NCBI RefSeq assembly: GCF_902706195.1
Contig: NZ_CACSJO010000010.1
Coordinates: forward strand, 1-64,000
Direction of reading: 5' to 3'
DNA length: 64,000 nt
DNA from: Novosphingobium sp. 18050
Lineage (GTDB): Bacteria; Pseudomonadota; Alphaproteobacteria; Sphingomonadales; Sphingomonadaceae
Under the pieces are notes generated by a model. The model searched no databases. It saw only the letters and a list, made by a program, of their open reading frames with translations, and was not told the DNA's origin. The position numbers and the translations under genes were made by a program. Positions 8,397 to 16,390 of this stretch are shown here, one piece after another (position 1 is the stretch's first letter; every line of letters starts with the position of its first letter).

Positions 8397-9569
8397 TCAC
8401 CAGCGCCTCCTGCGTTGGCAGGCAACCACGCGGCGGCGGATTTCCTCGGCGCGCTGCTCGGGACTTACGGCGGGGGTATCGGAGGGAAGATGGGCGCGCA
8501 GGTCCGCCAGCTTGACGCGCGTGATCGTGGGGACCGGCTCGCTGTCGCAATCGTACCAGCGGCCATAGATGCCGCCCTCGGTGTAGCCGGCGGGGTCCAG
8601 CCAGTTCGGGACGCCCGGATCGGTAAGTGCGATCACGCCCCGGTACTTCCCGTCGCTGGACAGCGTAGCCATCGCGCCATTGGTGCTACTCAGGCGGTAG
8701 ACGTATTCGAGCGCGTTGAAATAAGGATCGTTGAGCTGGACGTTCCAGTAAGGCGCGCGCGCCGGAATGTCCGTCTCGATGATCAGTGCCTCGTCGTCCT
8801 CCAGTTGGAAGCAGGCCGGCCAGTAAGTCTGTTTCACCAGCGCGCCAGGGTAGCGGACCGGCTGGAACGTGTTGAAGCCCACGCTCTCCTTCACCCCGTT
8901 CTGCATCGGATAATAAAGCGCCGTCTTGCGTGCCGGCAGCTTAGCCATCTCCTGGATGCGGCGCAGGATTTCCTCGGGCGAAAGCCGCGGCTTCGGACCT
9001 ACTGCATCGAGGCACTCGATCGAGATCACCGGATCGATCTCATTCGCCCAGTCATACATCCGATAGCGCGTGAACATACCGCGCGCGGATGGGTCGATCG
9101 GTGCCCAGTGGCCGTCATACCCGTCTGGCCGCCTGGCACTGAAGATGATCGAGAAATCCTCACCCAGAGCAATACCAAGATCATTGGTGTCGAGTTCGTT
9201 GTGCCCATTGGGGCGCGGCATCTCGTCCACCGTGCCCGATAGCGCGGCCTGCGTGGTGAAGGACAGGATGCGGCAGGTGCCCCGATTACCAGAGACCCGG
9301 TAGGTCAGGTCGCCCCGGATCGGCGACTGGACGTAGATGTCGTCGGGGTTGGGCTGCAGCGTGTAGACCGGATTCCACAGCGGCGCCCAGTCGGGATGCT
9401 CGGAATCGGCGTGGAAATACATGAAGTAGGAATAGGACAGACTGGCCATCGACTGCCGATAGACGTCGGCGCGGTATGCCGGATCGTCAGGCCGCCAGGT
9501 ATCCTTGAGGTTGTCGACCGCGCCTTCGAGGTTGGCGAGATAGGAAAGGATGCTGTGCTCGATCTGCAT
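8397..9569 (-). CDS. DUF1214 domain-containing protein
   Basis: A 390-residue protein with a C-terminal DUF1214 region recognisable by APYWNVQLNDPYFN, a SSTNGAMA segment, and GVIALTDPGVPNWLDPAG followed by GGIYGRWY. No function is established for the family; no catalytic motif, signal peptide or membrane segment is evident. ATG 9569 is chosen over ATG 9575 because AGGAG lies 7 bases upstream of it but only 1 base from the earlier one. The gene lies between SDR and sulfotransferase-fold genes in one operon, so a role in the same, probably catabolic or detoxifying, pathway is inferred. Confidence 0.85.
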   Translation of the reverse strand: MQIEHSILSYLANLEGAVDNLKDTWRPDDPAYRADVYRQSMASLSYSYFMYFHADSEHPDWAPLWNPVYTLQPNPDDIYVQSPIRGDLTYRVSGNRGTCRILSFTTQAALSGTVDEMPRPNGHNELDTNDLGIALGEDFSIIFSARRPDGYDGHWAPIDPSARGMFTRYRMYDWANEIDPVISIECLDAVGPKPRLSPEEILRRIQEMAKLPARKTALYYPMQNGVKESVGFNTFQPVRYPGALVKQTYWPACFQLEDDEALIIETDIPARAPYWNVQLNDPYFNALEYVYRLSSTNGAMATLSSDGKYRGVIALTDPGVPNWLDPAGYTEGGIYGRWYDCDSEPVPTITRVKLADLRAHLPSDTPAVSPEQRAEEIRRRVVACQRRRRW

Positions 9570-9580
9570 GCTCATTCTCC

Positions 9581-10420
9581 TCAGCGGCCGCCGGTCATGA
9601 AGGATGGGTCGATGGCGCCGGTGTAGACACCGCTGGCAAAGCCTTGGTCAGTCAGCAGGAAAGCCCCGGTGACGGGGGCATTGAGGCGCGAATTCAGCAG
9701 TACCAGTGGCCAGGCCTGTTCCTCCGCCGTAGCCATCCGGCCGAGTGAGGGGTAAGGCCAGGCATCGAGGAAGCCCTCAGGCAGGTGCTGCCCCTGCTCG
9801 TCCATGAAGGCTGTCCTGGTCGGACACGGACCGATTGCGTTGAGGCGGATGCGTCGCTCGTTGCCCAAGCGCACGGCGGCGTTCTGCACCCAGACCACTA
9901 GCATCTCCTTGGACGAGGTATAGCCATCCCGCACGCGGTTGGCCGGGTCTGCCTCGCACCACGCCGTAGCGGCATCCGGGTCGGCGATCGCCAGCATTTC
10001 CAGGCTCTGCACCAGGTTCTTCTGCCAGCCCAGCGCCGCGTCGGACGAGATCAGGGCGATCCCCGCGCCGTCGCCCAGGGCAGGCTCCAGACACTCCACG
10101 AAATAGCGGGTGCCGATGTAATTGACCTTCATGCAGTAAAGCGGGCCCTTCACGCTCGGCGGCAGGCCAGCGCAGGGAAACACGAAGTCGATGGGCGCCT
10201 GCGCGCCAAGCGCTTCGGCCACGGCGCGAACGGCCGCGAAATCGGCGAGATCGCATTGGTGAAAACTCTCGTGCGCGACCGTTGGCGCGCGAATGTCGAC
10301 GATATGAACGCGCGCGCCCAGTTCGCTGAGGATGCGCGCAACCTGTTCGCCCATCCCCGAGGCCCCGCCGGTCACCACCACCGTCTTGCCGCCATAGCCC
10401 AGGCCATCGAGGTTCAGCAT
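9581..10420 (-). CDS. SDR family NAD(P)-dependent oxidoreductase
   Basis: A 279-residue short-chain dehydrogenase. The nucleotide-binding motif TGGASGMG is near residue 18, LISSDAALG supplies the catalytic Ser region, and YTSSK is the catalytic Tyr-x3-Lys. An insertion of about 25 residues (LEMLAIADPDAATAWCEADPANRVRDG) separates the Ser strand from the catalytic Tyr, as in 3-alpha-hydroxysteroid-dehydrogenase-like SDRs. It is the first gene of the operon; AAGGAG lies 9 bases before the ATG. A perfect 16-bp palindrome is centred about 60 bases upstream. The exact alcohol or ketone substrate is unknown. Confidence 0.9.
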   Translation of the reverse strand: MLNLDGLGYGGKTVVVTGGASGMGEQVARILSELGARVHIVDIRAPTVAHESFHQCDLADFAAVRAVAEALGAQAPIDFVFPCAGLPPSVKGPLYCMKVNYIGTRYFVECLEPALGDGAGIALISSDAALGWQKNLVQSLEMLAIADPDAATAWCEADPANRVRDGYTSSKEMLVVWVQNAAVRLGNERRIRLNAIGPCPTRTAFMDEQGQHLPEGFLDAWPYPSLGRMATAEEQAWPLVLLNSRLNAPVTGAFLLTDQGFASGVYTGAIDPSFMTGGR

Positions 10421-10471
10421 CGCACCGCTCTCCTTGCTCTGCCCCCATTTATCGGGGAGTCGCCGATATTG

Positions 10472-10487
10472 ATAGTACGTACTATCT
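10472..10487. promoter_or_regulatory. 16-bp perfect palindrome, candidate TetR-type operator
   Basis: GATAGTACGTACTATC is a perfect inverted repeat, 52 bases upstream of the SDR start. Length, symmetry and position match operators of TetR-family repressors common in sphingomonad catabolic operons. No regulator gene is adjacent, so the cognate factor would act in trans. Confidence 0.55.
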
Positions 10488-10572
10488 TATGCGACCAGAG
10501 AGCGCCCATCGCCCGGGCGGAAAACAGATAGTGCGCAAGTGCTACTCAATCAGGAGCATTCGAACCCCTCCT

Positions 10573-10649
10573 CGTCATTGCAGGCATAACGAAGCAACCC
10601 GGGACCGCGTAAAACCGCGCCGGGCTGCTTTGTTAATTTGGCAATGACG
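10573..10649. repeat. Long imperfect inverted repeat (REP/MITE-like) downstream of symporter gene
   Basis: The outer arms CGTCATTGC (10573-10581) and GCAATGACG (10641-10649) are exact complements. Inner pairing joins AAGCA-CCCGG-CCGCG with CGCG-GGG-TGCTT around TAAAAC. GTCATTGC...AAGCA inverted repeats are widespread as intergenic repeats in many bacteria. It lies between the symporter stop (minus strand) and the catabolic operon promoter and could also end symporter transcription. Confidence 0.55.
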
Positions 10650-10661
10650 AAAGGCGGAGGG

Positions 10662-11648
10662 CTACTCTGCCGCCACAGCCTTGGCGGTTTCGTTCTCCGC
10701 CGCGAATTTGCGGGCGAGAACGGCGCAGACCATCAGTTGGATCTGGTGGAAGAACATCAGCGGCAGGATGATCGCCCCCACCTGCGCCGCCGGGAACAAC
10801 ACCCCGGCCAGCGGCACGCCCGTTGCCAGGCTCTTCTTGGAACCGCAGAACAGCAGCACGATACGGTCCTCGCGCGGGAAGCCCAGCATCCTGCCGACCA
10901 GCGACGCCGCCACCATCACCACTGCCAGCACACCGAGCGAAAGCAGCGCGATCAGGCCCAGTTCACCCAGCGTCACCTTCTGCCACAGCCCCTCGATCAC
11001 GGCGGCCCCGAATGCGGTGTAGACCACAAGCAAGATCGAGCCGCGATCGACGTATCCGAGCAGCTTCTTGTTGCGCGTCACGAACTTGCCGATCCAGGGG
11101 CGCAGGAAATGACCCGCCAGAAACGGCAGCAACAGCTGCGAGGCAATGGCGATGACCGGATCTGCCGAGAAGCCCTGGCTCTTGCCGGTAATCAGCAAGG
11201 CGGTCAGCACCGGCGTGATGAAGATGCCCGCGAGGTTCGAGAACGAGGCGCTACACACCGCTGCCGCCACGTTGCCGCCGGCAATCGCGGTGAACGCAAT
11301 CGACGACTGCACGGTCGAAGGCAGCAGCGTCAGGAATAATACGCCCGTCGCCAGCGACGGTTCGAGACCGGGTATCGCCCGCACGCCCAGCCCGATAATC
11401 GGGAACAGCACGAAGGTAGTGGCCGCCACCGTCAAGTGCAGCTTCCACGCTTTCGCCCCATCGAGCACCGCCTGCCGCGAGAGCTTGGCGCCGTGAAGGA
11501 AGAACAGCAGCGCAATGCCAGCATCGGCCACGCCGGCGGCGATATCGGCCCAGATCCCCCGTGCGGGAAGCACCGAAGCCAGACCGACCGTGCCAACCAG
11601 CAACAACAGGTAAGGATCAATGTTCAAGCGCGCCAGCAGAGCCTTCAT
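10662..11648 (-). CDS. Bile acid:sodium symporter family transporter
   Basis: A 328-residue membrane protein with about ten hydrophobic segments and the SBF-like fold signatures FFLHGAKLS, LPSTVQSSIAFTAIAGGN and FCGSKKSLATGVPLA. Such proteins move organic acids with sodium; the cargo is not predictable here. Upstream TTAGGACG supports the ATG. It follows the epimerase gene by 19 bases on the same strand, so it may be the last gene of a proB-epimerase-symporter unit. It precedes the SDR operon, but a structured repeat and a promoter-like region separate them. Confidence 0.87.
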   Translation of the reverse strand: MKALLARLNIDPYLLLLVGTVGLASVLPARGIWADIAAGVADAGIALLFFLHGAKLSRQAVLDGAKAWKLHLTVAATTFVLFPIIGLGVRAIPGLEPSLATGVLFLTLLPSTVQSSIAFTAIAGGNVAAAVCSASFSNLAGIFITPVLTALLITGKSQGFSADPVIAIASQLLLPFLAGHFLRPWIGKFVTRNKKLLGYVDRGSILLVVYTAFGAAVIEGLWQKVTLGELGLIALLSLGVLAVVMVAASLVGRMLGFPREDRIVLLFCGSKKSLATGVPLAGVLFPAAQVGAIILPLMFFHQIQLMVCAVLARKFAAENETAKAVAAE

Positions 11649-11667
11649 CGGTATTACGTCCTAACCG

Positions 11668-12612
11668 TCAAAGCCACTTCTGCTCGCGATACCACTGCGC
11701 GGTGGCCTTCAGGCCTTCTCGCGTTTCGATGCGGGGTTGCCAGAGCGTGGCGGGAACCGCAGCCTCGGGCGAGACCACCCAGTCCGGATGGCTGAAATAG
11801 GCGGCACGGTCGAGCGTCATTTTTGCGCGGGTGCCGCGCAAAAAATTGTCGATGCGCGCCACTGCGGTCAGCATGCGGCGCGACATGCCGATCACGCGCG
11901 GGCGTTTGCCCATGGCCCAACCGATCGCCATCGCTGTCTCGTAGTGGTCCCAGCCCTGCGGCTTGCCGTCGTCCGGCTCGAAAACACGGCCGCTGACGCC
12001 GTCCGTCACTTCGCCCACCATCTCGCCGTCGCCGGGGACCAGTGCCACCAGCAGCCGCGCCAGATCCTCGACGTGGATCATCGAGGCGCGCCCGTCCTTG
12101 GGCATTGGCAATACGCCCCAGCGTACAGCCCGGAAAAGCTCGAACATTTCCTTGTCGCGCGGTCCGTAGATCGCGGGCGGACGCACGATGGTCCAGTCCA
12201 GCGGGCTGGCCATAAGGTATTTCTCGGCCTTGGCCTTGGACGCGCCGTAAGCGGAAAGCTCAGGCTCGCGCGCAGAGAGCGAGGAAACGTTGACGAAGCG
12301 GCGCACGCCGGCTTCAATCACCGTCTCGATCATGTTGAGCGTGCCGGTGACGTTACCTTCCTCGAACCCGGCGGCATCGGGCGCATTGACCACCCCGGCG
12401 ACGTGGATCACGCCTTCGGCCCCGCGCATGAGGTCGGCCAGCGCGGCACGGTTGCCCAGGTCGCCGCCGACCCAGTCGACGTTCCGGCGCTCGGGCTGGG
12501 TGCGCCGGGTCAGCGCGCGCACCGCATAGCCCGCCTCGAGCGCGGCCTCGAGCACGGCCTGGCCAACAAATCCGGTCGCGCCGGTCAGGGCGATGATGGG
12601 GCGTTCTATCAC
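11668..12612 (-). CDS. NAD(P)-dependent epimerase/dehydratase (NDUFA9-like SDR)
   Basis: A 314-residue atypical/extended SDR. The Rossmann motif is TGATGFVGQAV near residue 8, and a YGASK motif supplies Tyr-x3-Lys. The sequence resembles the complex I NDUFA9-like NAD-binding group rather than sugar epimerases with certainty. GTG at 12612 is the probable start: it overlaps the proB stop (GTGA), AGGTGG lies just upstream, and the protein then begins close to the Rossmann fold. The longer frame to 12729 lies wholly inside proB. Substrate unknown. Confidence 0.82.
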   Translation of the reverse strand: MIERPIIALTGATGFVGQAVLEAALEAGYAVRALTRRTQPERRNVDWVGGDLGNRAALADLMRGAEGVIHVAGVVNAPDAAGFEEGNVTGTLNMIETVIEAGVRRFVNVSSLSAREPELSAYGASKAKAEKYLMASPLDWTIVRPPAIYGPRDKEMFELFRAVRWGVLPMPKDGRASMIHVEDLARLLVALVPGDGEMVGEVTDGVSGRVFEPDDGKPQGWDHYETAMAIGWAMGKRPRVIGMSRRMLTAVARIDNFLRGTRAKMTLDRAAYFSHPDWVVSPEAAVPATLWQPRIETREGLKATAQWYREQKWL

Positions 12613-13757
12613 TTCGTGACCACCTGAGACTTCATCACCATCTGGTCGCGGTGGACCACCGACGAGCGTGGCGCATAGCCGAGCACGCGTTCCTGATCGC
12701 TGGAATGGAGACCGACGATCGCCGCGCATTCAGCGCCGTCATACTCGGACAGGCCATGCGCCAGCACGCGGCCCTCCCCGTCGACGATGGCCACCGGATC
12801 GCCCCGGCTGAACACACCCTCGACCGCCGTGACACCCTTGGCCAGCAGGCTGGAGCCACGACCCAATGCGGCAGCAGCTCCGTCGTCGACGATGAGTTCG
12901 CCCTTGAGCCGCAGACGCCCGCCCAGCCACGCCTTGCGCGCACCGGCCTTGCCGCGCGGCACGAACAGAGTGCCGATGCCTGCCGTGATGATACGTTCGA
13001 CCGGCCTGTCGTGCTGGCCATTGCCGATGACGAGGCAGATGCCTGCCAGTTGCGCGATCTCGGCGGCCTGCAGCTTGGAAACCATGCCGCCCGAACCCAT
13101 GCCGGAATTCGATTCGGTGCTGGCCATTGCCTGCACTTCGGCGGTCACGCCCTCGACCACCGGGATCATCTGCGCGCCCGGCAGCTTGGGGTGGCGATCG
13201 TATAGACCGTCGATGTCGGAAAGCAGTACGACCGCGCTCGCCCGCGCCGCCTGCGCCACGCGCGCGGCAAGGCGGTCGTTGTCGCCGAAGCGGATTTCCT
13301 GGGTCGCCACAGAATCGTTTTCGTTGATGACGGGCACCGCGCCCGCATCGAGAAGGCGGCCCAACGTGGCGGTAACGTTGAGGTAGCGGCGGCGGTCTTC
13401 CAGATCTTCCAGCGTGAGCAGCATCTGCGCGGCAGTGATGCCGTGGCTGCCCAGCAGCTGCGCCCACAGCCCCGAAAGCGCGATCTGGCCAACCGCGGCG
13501 GCGGCCTGCGCATCGGCAAGGCTGCCGCGTCCGCCCTTTTCCAGCCCCAGCGTCGCCGCGCCCAGCGCGATGGCGCCAGAAGACACGACGATCACGTCCT
13601 GACCCCGGCTGCGCGCCTCGGCGATCTCGGCGACAAGACCCGCCACCCAGGCACGCCGAACACCTTCCGGGCCGACAAGCAGCGCCGATCCCACCTTGAT
13701 GACAAGACGGGGAGACAGGGATGCGTCGGAAAGGTCGGAGAGTCGGGAAATGGGCAT
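12609..13757 (-). CDS. proB: Glutamate 5-kinase
   Basis: A 382-residue ProB, phosphorylating L-glutamate as the first step of proline synthesis. The amino-acid kinase domain shows VIKVGSALL, VSSGAIALGAATLGL, VINENDSVATQEIRFGDND and GSGGMVSKLQAA. A C-terminal PUA domain follows (from about residue 285, ending HRDQMVMK). ATG 13757 gives the usual N-terminus (MPISRLSD); a GTG at 13787 is possible. proC lies 3.5 kb downstream in the direction of transcription of the neighbourhood, at 17300-18109, and proA is not in the window. The stop overlaps the next gene (GTGA). Confidence 0.95.
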   Translation of the reverse strand: MPISRLSDLSDASLSPRLVIKVGSALLVGPEGVRRAWVAGLVAEIAEARSRGQDVIVVSSGAIALGAATLGLEKGGRGSLADAQAAAAVGQIALSGLWAQLLGSHGITAAQMLLTLEDLEDRRRYLNVTATLGRLLDAGAVPVINENDSVATQEIRFGDNDRLAARVAQAARASAVVLLSDIDGLYDRHPKLPGAQMIPVVEGVTAEVQAMASTESNSGMGSGGMVSKLQAAEIAQLAGICLVIGNGQHDRPVERIITAGIGTLFVPRGKAGARKAWLGGRLRLKGELIVDDGAAAALGRGSSLLAKGVTAVEGVFSRGDPVAIVDGEGRVLAHGLSEYDGAECAAIVGLHSSDQERVLGYAPRSSVVHRDQMVMKSQVVTK

Positions 13758-13958
13758 GGGAACGCCAGCCTCTAGGGTAATCGCCACGTGGAGGAAAGCA
13801 CGAGCTTACGCGGATGGACGCGGACGAGGAACGGGTGAGACGCTAAAGCCGGGGTGCGCGGGGCGGTGGCTTTGGCAGGCCAAGCCTGCACCGGGTGCGC
13901 GATATTCGAGCCGGCTCCGTGCGGCGGCCTGCCACCCGGAGCGCACTGCACCTAGCCT

Positions 13959-13983
13959 CCGCTCAGGCCGATCCTGTCGAAGC
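13959..13983. repeat. Decayed TTCGACAAGCTCAG-type repeat
   Basis: Read on the minus strand, GCTTCGACAGGATCGGCCTGAGCGG matches the repeat found at 22872 and 29086 with several changes. It is a single half-element in the 253-base obgE-proB gap, which otherwise shows no clear feature. Confidence 0.45.
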
Positions 13984-14010
13984 CTCCGCGCCCGCCTCCC
14001 CGCAGCTACC

Positions 14011-15069
14011 TCAGATGGGCGACCACGGCTTTTCGTCCAGCTCTTCCTGTGCGCCCTGGGGACGCTCGGTCACCGTCGCGGCAGGGAGATAGTCGATGAT
14101 CGCGTCCAGCAGCTTGGACATACCCCTGCCGGTGGCGCCGGAGATCGGGAAGACTTCGTCGGCCCCAGCCTTCAGGAGCAGCTTGGCAAAGTCCGCCGCA
14201 AGCGCATCGTCGACAAGGTCGCACTTGTTGAGCGCGACCAGGCGCGGCTTGTCCGACAGCTCTTCGCTGTAGGCTTCCAGCTCCTCCTCGACGATATGCA
14301 TCGCCTCGACGGGATCGGCGTTGGAAATATCGATGAGATGCACCAGCACGCGGCAACGCTCGATGTGGCCGAGGAACCGGTCACCCACGCCCGCGCCTTC
14401 GGCGGCGCCGGCGATCAGGCCCGGAATATCCGCCACGACGAACTCGCGGTGCTTGTGCGTAACGACGCCCAGCTGGGGTCGCAGCGTGGTGAAAGCGTAA
14501 TCGCCCACCTTGGCCTTGGCGTTCGACAGCTTGTTGATGAAGGTCGACTTGCCCGCGTTGGGCATGCCCACCAGGCCGACGTCGGCCAGCAGCTTGAGGC
14601 GCAGCCACACCCACTGCTCAACAGGCGCAATGCCGGGTTGGTGCTGGCGCGGGGCGCGGTTCGTGCTGCTCTTGTAGCTGGCGTTGCCCCGGCCGCCCAT
14701 GCCGCCTTCCATGAAGACTACGCGCTGGCCGGCCTGCGTCAGGTCGAGGAGCACGGTATCGCGGTCCTCGTCATCGGCGATGACCTGCGTGCCGATCGGA
14801 ACCTTGATCACCAGATCCTTGCCCGCCGCGCCGTTGCGGTTCTGGCCCATGCCGTGGCCGCCGCGCGGGGCTTTGAAGTGCTGGGTATAGCGGAAGTCGA
14901 TCAGCGTATTGAGGCCTGCAACGGCCTCGAAGATGATATCGCCGCCCTTGCCGCCGTTGCCGCCGTCAGGGCCGCCGTATTCGACGTACATCTCGCGCCG
15001 GAAGCTGACCGCACCGGGACCGCCGCCGCCCGAACGAGTGTAAATCTTGGCCTGATCTAGAAAATGCAT
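14011..15069 (-). CDS. obgE: GTPase ObgE
   Basis: A 352-residue Obg GTPase. The glycine-rich Obg fold fills residues 1-158 (FLDQAKIYTRSGGGGPGAVSFRRE, then GGPDGGNGGKGGD). The G domain follows with G1 VGMPNAGKST, G3 ADIPGLIAGA and G4 NKCD. Obg proteins act in 50S ribosome maturation and stress and cell-cycle control. The C-terminal tail is short and lacks the extended Obg-C domain of some species. It lies downstream of tRNA-Ala on the same strand, after a clear terminator, and upstream of proB. Confidence 0.97.
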   Translation of the reverse strand: MHFLDQAKIYTRSGGGGPGAVSFRREMYVEYGGPDGGNGGKGGDIIFEAVAGLNTLIDFRYTQHFKAPRGGHGMGQNRNGAAGKDLVIKVPIGTQVIADDEDRDTVLLDLTQAGQRVVFMEGGMGGRGNASYKSSTNRAPRQHQPGIAPVEQWVWLRLKLLADVGLVGMPNAGKSTFINKLSNAKAKVGDYAFTTLRPQLGVVTHKHREFVVADIPGLIAGAAEGAGVGDRFLGHIERCRVLVHLIDISNADPVEAMHIVEEELEAYSEELSDKPRLVALNKCDLVDDALAADFAKLLLKAGADEVFPISGATGRGMSKLLDAIIDYLPAATVTERPQGAQEELDEKPWSPI

Positions 15070-15169
15070 GGTTCGTCGCTTCCGGCGCTACTACGGCGCC
15101 TAACTTGCGACTGGCCCCGGCTGCCGGGACCCGAAACCGTCCCGTATGTGCCACCTGCCGCAGATAAAC

Positions 15170-15197
15170 AAAAAACCCGGCCGTGTTCCGGGCCGGG
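15170..15197 (-). terminator. Rho-independent terminator after tRNA-Ala
   Basis: On the minus strand, CCCGGCC and GGCCGGG pair around an 8-base loop (plus-strand arms 15176-15182 and 15191-15197) and are followed by TTTTTTG. It lies 54 bases beyond the tRNA 3' end and before obgE, so it should separate the two transcripts. Confidence 0.8.
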
Positions 15198-15250
15198 TGA
15201 TGCCCGGATGATTTCCGAACATGCCTAAAACTCTAAATGCTCGTCCTCAC

Positions 15251-15326
<76 letters not shown>

Positions 15327-15406
15327 GTTCCAGTACTACGCCCCCAATGCAGCTTGCGCCGTATCGGGTGCGTCCCTTTAGCGAAGAGAACCGCGCCCGA
15401 AAAGGG

Positions 15407-15449
15407 CAAAAATGCATGGCGCGCGAATCACAAGAGCCGCGCGCCATGC
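15407..15449 (-). terminator. Rho-independent terminator after lipoprotein gene
   Basis: A perfect 12-bp stem, GCATGGCGCGCG with CGCGCGCCATGC (15414-15425 and 15438-15449), is followed on the minus strand by ATTTTTG. It begins 8 bases past the stop of the lipoprotein gene. Confidence 0.85.
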
Positions 15450-15456
15450 GAAAGAC

Positions 15457-16224
15457 TTACTGGGCGGAAGCCTGCGTCTGCGCGGCCGGCTGCGCCAGCG
15501 TCTGTTCGGATGTGGGTCGCACGGTGATCAGCCCGCCTGCACCATAGCGCGACTGCCATGCGGCAAGGTCTGCCCGGTACTGCTCGTAAGCGGTGAAGAA
15601 CTCCTTGAACGGCGCCTCCAGCTTGGCGAGGCCCTGATAGGAATAGGTTTCGAACTGGCCCGGCTCGACCGTGACAAGCTCGGCACTGAGTTCCATGGCC
15701 GCCTTGCAGAATCCCGCGTCGACCGGCGGCAGCGAGAAGAAATTGTAGACCTGCGTCTGGTAGGTTTCGCGCGCAACGATCGCAGCGCGGCCCTTATGCT
15801 GGGTAAGGAAACTGCGGTCGATTTCCTTCGACGCCTTGTCCAGCGACTTGTCGTACGTCTTCAGGAAGCGCTTGTAGCCGTCCAGGATCGGCGCAAACTG
15901 AGGCTCGATGCAGTTCAACGCGGCAACGTTATAGCCGGAACGCAGGTTCCAGATCGTCTGCGACGTGGAAATTCCGTAGTTCACGGTGTGACGCTGGCCA
16001 TCTTCCGCGACCGGCGGAACCTTCATTTCCAGCGGCGCGCCCATCGGAGGGCTTGGCATGGGCGGAATGACGACAACCGGCGGGGGTGGGGGCGGAGGCG
16101 GAGGCGGAGCCTTCGCGCAGCCTGCAAGCGCCGCAAGGGTCACGGCGACTGCCGAGCCCGCCAGCAGCGACAGGCGGCGACGCATGCCCTGTTCGCCAGC
16201 CCTTATGTCCATCGCGTTGCTCAC
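15457..16224 (-). CDS. Lipoprotein with poly-proline linker, function unknown
   Basis: A 255-residue protein. A lipoprotein signal ([22 protein letters not shown]) has an LAGC lipobox. Directly after the lipidated Cys comes a run of about ten prolines and [11 protein letters not shown], then a mostly helical domain without recognised motif. GTG at 16224 is chosen because GGAGA lies 7 bases upstream; ATG 16212 or 16185 are alternatives and leave the signal intact. It is probably an inner- or outer-membrane-anchored periplasmic protein, with proline spacing like that of envelope-spanning lipoproteins. It is bounded by strong terminators on both sides, so it is likely a single-gene unit. I do not recognise the domain. 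Confidence 0.8.
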   Translation of the reverse strand: MSNAMDIRAGEQGMRRRLSLLAGSAVAVTLAALAGCAKAPPPPPPPPPPVVVIPPMPSPPMGAPLEMKVPPVAEDGQRHTVNYGISTSQTIWNLRSGYNVAALNCIEPQFAPILDGYKRFLKTYDKSLDKASKEIDRSFLTQHKGRAAIVARETYQTQVYNFFSLPPVDAGFCKAAMELSAELVTVEPGQFETYSYQGLAKLEAPFKEFFTAYEQYRADLAAWQSRYGAGGLITVRPTSEQTLAQPAAQTQASAQ

Positions 16225-16271
16225 CCAAAGTTCTCCATTACAGCGCAAAATGTTTAGCGTTACGAGCCCGT

Positions 16272-16308
16272 AAAGCAAATGCCCGGTGCGACGAAACGCA
16301 CCGGGCAT
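16272..16308 (-). terminator. Rho-independent terminator after BI-1 gene
   Basis: ATGCCCGGTGCG (16279-16290) pairs perfectly with CGCACCGGGCAT (16297-16308) around ACGAAA. On the minus strand it is followed by TTGCTTT. It lies between the BI-1 stop and the lipoprotein start. Confidence 0.8.
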
Positions 16309-16390
16309 CATGACTTTTGCAATCTGCACTGTGGATTAATCGCTTGGGAGGCAGTTTCCTCCGCTTCGGTTGCGATCAATCCTGCACGTA

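Noticed and set aside
12612..12729. Extended N-terminus for the epimerase gene
   Set aside because: The extension lies wholly inside proB, is Arg/Gly-rich, and the GTG at 12612 gives a normal overlap and fold start.
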